Source: Paenibacillus sp. 37 (lineage in GTDB: Bacteria > Bacillota > Bacilli > Paenibacillales > Paenibacillaceae). From it: DNA of 64,000 nt. Within the stretch, counting starts at the first letter, position 1. Every line of letters begins with the position of its first letter. Of this stretch, positions 60,855 through 64,000 are shown piece after piece. Both the position numbers and the translations under genes were made by a program. Location of the stretch: contig NZ_CP043761.1 of assembly GCF_008386395.1 (NCBI RefSeq), positions 6,510,001 through 6,574,000 of the forward strand, written 5' to 3'. Below the pieces are notes generated by a model, which did no database searches, had not been told where the DNA came from, and saw only the letters and a list, made by a program, of their open reading frames with translations.

Positions 60855-61319
60855 TTATTTTCCTAACAATGTTGCGATGTGCACTGCATTTTCTTGGATT
60901 TTACTTTTTAAGTAAGGGTCAGTCCTGTCAGGTAATTCGGTTGGTTTGTAAAACTTTGCTTCAAGAACTTCCACCCCATCTGGCTTCAATTCTCCCTCAT
61001 ACTCCGTGCAAACATAACCAATGACCACATTGTAGTATTCATGCCCGTTTCTTAATTTCGTATATAACTCTTTTCCTGAGAAGACGCCATACAGATGAAG
61101 TTTCTTAATCTCTATCCCAATCTCTTCTCTGACCTCTCGTATTGCAGACTCTTCCACCGATTCGCCGAGCTCCATAAATCCACCCGGTAGTCCCCAAGTG
61201 TCATCCAGATGTCGAACCAATAGAATCTCACCCGTCTTATTCAAGATCAAAATACTCGGTCTTACCAAAATAACAGGAGCATTACCAACCATTCCTCGCA
61301 ACGTTTCAATGTAACCCAT
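60855..61319 (-). CDS. NUDIX hydrolase
   Basis: Hydrolyses nucleoside diphosphates linked to another group. It has 154 residues with the NUDIX box GGFMELGESVEESAIREVRE-EIGI (GG-x5-E-x7-REVREEIG; catalytic Glu residues present). Before it lies WGLPGG. The enzyme is typical of housecleaning hydrolases; the substrate is not predictable. It ends near a weak hairpin at 60797-60843 (TGTCC/GGACA stem). Confidence 0.92.
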   Translation of the reverse strand: MGYIETLRGMVGNAPVILVRPSILILNKTGEILLVRHLDDTWGLPGGFMELGESVEESAIREVREEIGIEIKKLHLYGVFSGKELYTKLRNGHEYYNVVIGYVCTEYEGELKPDGVEVLEAKFYKPTELPDRTDPYLKSKIQENAVHIATLLGK

Positions 61320-61444
61320 GGATTGTTCCCTCCCTTATGTGAAGCCATGACCTCATTATAGGCATGTTATATATTTCCATATAGAGAAAGAATCTTCTTC
61401 GTTTTTTCCTATTTTTAAAGCTCTTCCTTTGAAAAAAAGATCAC

Positions 61445-61482
61445 AAAAAATAACCCGTCTGCACAATTAATGTGCAAACGGG
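61445..61482 (-). terminator. terminator overlapping the nitric oxide synthase stop codon
   Basis: On the minus strand CCCGTTTGCACA pairs with TGTGCAGACGGG (one mismatch), then TTATTTTTT. The TAA stop (61469-61467) lies in the loop. Confidence 0.85.
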
Positions 61483-62681
61483 CATTTCATTGGTGCATCT
61501 CCGGCCTGTGGCTGGGGATGCTCTACCTGTGCATTCTGCTGCTCGCTGCTTCGCAGCTCTGCGGCAGATGCCACGCCATCTTTCAGCGTATACGCCTGAT
61601 CCTGATGGAAAAAGTTCGGCTTCACAATCTCATTGCGATAGGAGCTGTGGAAAATATGCGTTGTCGCCGGAGATACCGGCGGAATCAGCCACACCCAATC
61701 TCCAGTCAGCTCACGTCCAGCCTTCTCTTCCCGCTGTTCAAACATCGCAAATTGCGCTGCCGCCGTGTGGTGATCCACAATGCTCACACCTGCTTTTTTG
61801 AACGAATGCAGCACAGCGACATTCAACTCCACCAACGCCCGGTCCTTCCACAAAGTTGTTTCACTTGACGTATTCAACCCAAACGCTGCCGCCACCGCAG
61901 GCAGCTTGTTATACCGGAACGTGTCCGCCAGATTACGGGCACCGATCTCGGTACCCATATACCAACCATTAAACGGCGCTGCCGGGTAGGATATACCACC
62001 AACCTCCAGACGCATATCAGCGATCATCGGCACACCGTACCAGCGCATGCCAAGCTCAGCAATCTCCTTCTGCTCCGGGTGCTCAATCATCACTTCCACA
62101 ATCTCTTCTTCGGGTATAACATACCACTCTGGCGCTTGTCCTTGTGCCTGAATTATGAGCGGTAACACATCATAAGAGCCACCTGCTCCCTGCCAGCCAA
62201 GGGACATGGCCGCCTTGGTCAGCTCCACGGAAGCAGGATCTCCAATAACGCCTTGCTCTGTCTCATATCCTGCATATCGAATAAGCTGATGATTCCAGAG
62301 ACGTACCAGAGCTCCATTTGGTCCATCCGGTGGAAGGATCGTAATCATCGGAATGACCTTGCCTCCGTTGGATGCCACATGAATATGGTTCAACACAGCA
62401 TCCGCTGCCGTTCCTGCTGTATCGGCATGACGAGCATCCACGATCCGCAGTTTATCCCAGAACAGCCGCCCGATGCAACGGTTGCTGTTCCGCCAGGCCA
62501 TTTTGCAACCTTGTTCCAATTCTTCTGTGGTATGCACATAGGTACCTGTTGCTTCGATCTCGCCCATAACGGCAACAAGCCGGGCCTGCGCGTCTTCACG
62601 CGAATGGCCCAGCTCTTCATAACATGTATATATAAACCGTTCAGCTTCTTCCTGCAATTGTTCCAGGTCTGACCGCATCAT
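61467..62681 (-). CDS. nos: bacterial nitric oxide synthase oxygenase
   Basis: Makes nitric oxide from arginine in two oxygen-dependent steps; bacterial forms lack the reductase half and borrow electrons from other flavoproteins. The haem-ligand Cys69 lies in AWRNSNRCIGR and the arginine-binding Glu245 in GWYMGTEIGARN. At 404 residues it is about 40 longer than Bacillus forms of about 360: a polar C-terminal extension (from about 378) ends in MKCPFAH. This Cys-Pro motif looks like a haem regulatory motif. Two adjacent ATGs lie behind GGTGG. NO of this origin protects against oxidative stress and antibiotics, which suits the neighbouring dps gene. Confidence 0.93.
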   Translation of the reverse strand: MMRSDLEQLQEEAERFIYTCYEELGHSREDAQARLVAVMGEIEATGTYVHTTEELEQGCKMAWRNSNRCIGRLFWDKLRIVDARHADTAGTAADAVLNHIHVASNGGKVIPMITILPPDGPNGALVRLWNHQLIRYAGYETEQGVIGDPASVELTKAAMSLGWQGAGGSYDVLPLIIQAQGQAPEWYVIPEEEIVEVMIEHPEQKEIAELGMRWYGVPMIADMRLEVGGISYPAAPFNGWYMGTEIGARNLADTFRYNKLPAVAAAFGLNTSSETTLWKDRALVELNVAVLHSFKKAGVSIVDHHTAAAQFAMFEQREEKAGRELTGDWVWLIPPVSPATTHIFHSSYRNEIVKPNFFHQDQAYTLKDGVASAAELRSSEQQNAQVEHPQPQAGDAPMKCPFAH

Positions 62682-62805
62682 TCATTCCACCATTCTGTAC
62701 ATCTTGGATGCCATCATTATACGGCAAGCGCACCGGATTTGTAAGCGAACGGATACTTTGTTCACGGACTCTACATATCGTTGTCAGGATGAAGGGTGAC
62801 TTTGC

Positions 62806-63285
62806 TTATTTGCCCAGAAATGCGTTTAACATCCAGACCTCTTTATCCAGCGCAGCGGTGAATCCAATTAGCATATCTTCCGTTGCGTTATCTTCTGCTT
62901 CTCCCGCTTCGTGAATGCCTTGATGAATCACTTCTACCATTGTACGCAGATCAGCAACCACCGACTCTACCATACGCTCAGCAGACAACTGGCCTTGTGC
63001 CTCTTCAATTGGAGACAGACGCAGTTGTTCAGCCATTGTAGCCACCGGACGTCCACCAATAGCCAGCAAACGTTCTGCAACTTCGTCCATATTTGCCGTA
63101 GCCAAGTTGTACAACTCTTCGAATTTGGCATGCAGTGTGAAGAAATGAGGTCCTTGGACATACCAGTGGAAGTTATGCAGTTTCGTGTACAATACGGACC
63201 AACCTGCAATCTGACGGTTCAGGACATCTTGAAGTGCTGTGGCATTGTTAGCAAAAGTGTTGTTTCTAGTTTGGATTGTGCTCAT
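62806..63285 (-). CDS. dps: Dps-type DNA-binding ferritin
   Basis: A mini-ferritin of 159 residues that stores iron with peroxide as oxidant and shields DNA. The ferroxidase residues are visible in LHNFHWYVQGPHFFTLHAKF (His-x11-His) and in the following ELYN region. The N-terminus MSTIQTRNNTFANN is short and only slightly basic, so DNA binding may be weak. A PerR-type box lies 77 bases upstream of the ATG, so it should rise with peroxide together with catalase. Confidence 0.95.
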   Translation of the reverse strand: MSTIQTRNNTFANNATALQDVLNRQIAGWSVLYTKLHNFHWYVQGPHFFTLHAKFEELYNLATANMDEVAERLLAIGGRPVATMAEQLRLSPIEEAQGQLSAERMVESVVADLRTMVEVIHQGIHEAGEAEDNATEDMLIGFTAALDKEVWMLNAFLGK

Positions 63286-63644
63286 GGAATTTATCCCCTC
63301 TCGAATATAAAAATAGAATTTGAATGATTGTAATGGCGTTGCTTTAATTCATCATTTTAATTTAGACTTAATCTAAATCTTGTTTTAATTATAACACTGC
63401 ATATACGGTTTGGGAAGGCTTTTGTACGGTCTTATAAATGAAGATTCCATGAAGTACAGCTTCATAGAAACGATGGCAAAGGCAGTTAACAAAGTGAGAG
63501 TTGTAAACAAACTATTCCTCAACGATTGGAGCTATGATAGACTCATCTGATTGGGTTTCCATATCTTTTTGGAGTAGGATGATACCATCATAAGGAACGT
63601 TGCCATTGTAGGAAGTTAACTTAGTCACGATTGCGGAGGTAAAC
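63286..63644. other. promoter region between dps and the cupin gene
   Basis: A 359-base stretch without a gene. It contains the PerR-type box for dps at 63362-63376 and the upstream region of the cupin gene. I see no further structure. Confidence 0.6.
63362..63376. promoter_or_regulatory. PerR-type box upstream of dps
   Basis: TTAGACTTAATCTAA, a 7-1-7 dyad nearly identical to the first catalase box (one base differs) and close to the perR box. Confidence 0.75.
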
Positions 63645-63995
63645 ATGAGGATATTTCAATTTAAACGAGAGTCCGGGAAGAAGATTACCAAATTCGATTC
63701 TAATTTCGTCATGTCACGTATTACGCAGACCGACAAAACAGCTCATATCGGGTGTATGCACTTGCCCGAGGGTGGAGTAGTAGGTTATCACCAAGCAGTG
63801 GTTCCTCAACTCCTTTTGATCGTCAGCGGAGAAGGCTGGGTTAGAGGCGAAGCAAATGAATACATCAAAGTTCATTGTGGCGAAGCGGTTCTGTGGGATA
63901 CACATGAATGGCACGAAACCAAAACAGAAACTGGACTCATGGCCATTGTAATTGAAAGCAAAGAGTTAGACACCTCATTATTAATGCCTTTATAG
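63645..63995 (+). CDS. small cupin-domain protein
   Basis: A 116-residue single-cupin protein. It shows the first cupin motif as EGGVVGYHQAVVPQLLLIVSGEG and the second as VHCGEAVLWDTHEWHETKTE, with metal-type His residues (YHQ, HEWHE). GGAGG lies eight bases before the ATG. Small cupins bind ligands or act as isomerases and dioxygenases; nothing here specifies the substrate. It ends just before the window edge. Confidence 0.85.
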   Translation: MRIFQFKRESGKKITKFDSNFVMSRITQTDKTAHIGCMHLPEGGVVGYHQAVVPQLLLIVSGEGWVRGEANEYIKVHCGEAVLWDTHEWHETKTETGLMAIVIESKELDTSLLMPL

Positions 63996-64000
63996 AAGGT

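Overview
The window comes from a spore-forming Firmicute, most likely a Paenibacillus. The grounds are strong AGGAGG-type ribosome binding sites, a gerA-type spore germination operon, PerR/BlaI/PadR regulators, a bacterial nitric oxide synthase, a cytoplasmic family 3 glycosidase and a Paenibacillus-like lasso peptide cluster. It looks like ordinary chromosome. I see no rRNA, tRNA, phage, transposase or CRISPR array.

Layout. 1-6.3 kb: a von Willebrand factor A protein (partial), a small membrane protein that is easy to miss plus a zinc-ribbon protein, an RNA helicase and a SulP anion transporter. 7.1-16.3 kb: the accessory highlight, a lasso peptide operon on the minus strand (precursor, B1, B2, C, two ABC exporters, a GNAT acetyltransferase, a secreted clostripain-like peptidase) with a divergent NarL-type response regulator. 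16.5-22.7 kb: an AarF/UbiB kinase gene broken by a one-base frameshift, a phasin-like partner, ThuA, SDR, cobyrinate diamide synthase and HemD. 22.8-27.1 kb: a four-gene germinant receptor operon. 27.3-33.5 kb: pirin, DoxX, a BlaI/M56 pair, catalase, a winged-helix regulator and PerR. 33.7-41.7 kb: a diguanylate cyclase, aldo/keto reductase, degenerate hybrid kinase, anaerobic ribonucleotide reductase (nrdDG) and a soluble chemoreceptor. 41.8-55.2 kb: glycosidase, FAD-Rieske oxidoreductase, a PadR/DUF1700/DUF4097 operon, small metabolic genes and a cation efflux protein. 55.5-64 kb: potABCD polyamine transport, MFS, NUDIX, nitric oxide synthase, Dps and a cupin.

The lasso operon is the most important system. 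The precursor was too short for ordinary ORF calling; it reads as a 20-residue leader with the L-x3-G-x5-T lasso motif, followed by a very basic 18-residue core, SKKSKPGDGKFGRGVKRG, in which Ser1 and Asp8 would close an 8-residue ring. Length, ring and charge agree with my recollection of lariocidin, the ribosome-targeting lasso antibiotic reported from a Paenibacillus. I could not check this against a database. Less explained parts are the secreted C11 peptidase at the operon's end, a 43-residue acidic insertion in one exporter that could meet the cationic cargo, and the orphan regulator with repeated sites in the shared promoter region.

Regulatory DNA forms coherent networks. PerR-type 15-bp boxes stand before catalase (two), perR and dps. 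A perfect Fnr-type palindrome and two NrdR-like repeats 32 bp apart stand before nrdDG. A palindrome stands before blaI. Two copies of a structured intergenic repeat, with a compensatory base change in the stem, lie 3 kb apart.
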